Assembly (NCBI GenBank): GCA_964200075.2
Contig: CAXNAA020000437.1
Span: 1-21,318 of the forward strand
Source of the DNA: Sphacelaria rigidula
Lineage: Eukaryota; Phaeophyceae; Sphacelariales
Length of the DNA: 21,318 nucleotides
Direction of reading: 5' to 3'
The notes under the pieces were generated by a model. The model made no database searches and had not been told where the DNA came from. It was given only the letters and a program-made list of their open reading frames with translations. Positions 21,286 through 21,318 of this stretch are shown here, in pieces. The position numbers and the translations under genes were made by a program. Each line of letters begins with the position of its first letter. The first letter of the stretch is position 1.

Positions 21286-21318
21286 CAAAGCAAAATCTCA
21301 TCACCGGAAACGAATTGG

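Overview
The window looks like gene-poor nuclear DNA from a eukaryote with long introns. No prokaryotic operon structure, rRNA, CRISPR array or phage gene is visible. One gene is split by a spliceosomal-type intron of about 3.5 kb with good GT/AG borders. Much of the rest is non-autonomous transposon debris: MITEs, foldbacks, a hAT-like element and a dispersed repeat. Balanced base composition, short simple repeats such as (GCT)n and TACAGTACAG-type runs, and one small gene in 21 kb would fit a brown alga or another large-genome stramenopile or alveolate. That placement is an inference with low to moderate confidence.

Layout. 1-520 holds three diverged copies of a roughly 90-100 bp repeat, two of them forming an inverted pair. 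520-2600 shows nothing convincing. 2600-5145 is a nest of mobile-element remains: a tRNA-like RNA polymerase III promoter (possible SINE head), a large imperfect palindrome with a 123-bp MITE inserted in its right arm, copy A of a ~0.75-kb dispersed repeat, and a 724-bp hAT-like element packed with subterminal motifs. 5145-7550 is intergenic and contains a 42-45 bp minisatellite. 7676-11703 is a two-exon gene for a NOPCHAP1/DUF4598-like protein, predicted to be an assembly factor for box C/D snoRNPs. Its intron carries a ~170-bp palindromic element and one coding-like stretch. 11704-20390 is intergenic, with a clean 166-bp PIF/Harbinger-type MITE, a short hairpin, copy B of the dispersed repeat and the first of two copies of a 75-bp repeat. 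20394-20810 is an unrecognised acidic coding-like exon that may begin a gene running past the right edge.

The strongest biological call is the NOPCHAP1-like gene. Joining its two exons in phase 0 rebuilds one of the conserved blocks of that family (VEL|DFALGDF). I see no new multi-gene system. The most interesting material is the transposon archaeology between 2.8 and 5.15 kb and its relatives at 13.9-14.1 kb and 17-17.8 kb.
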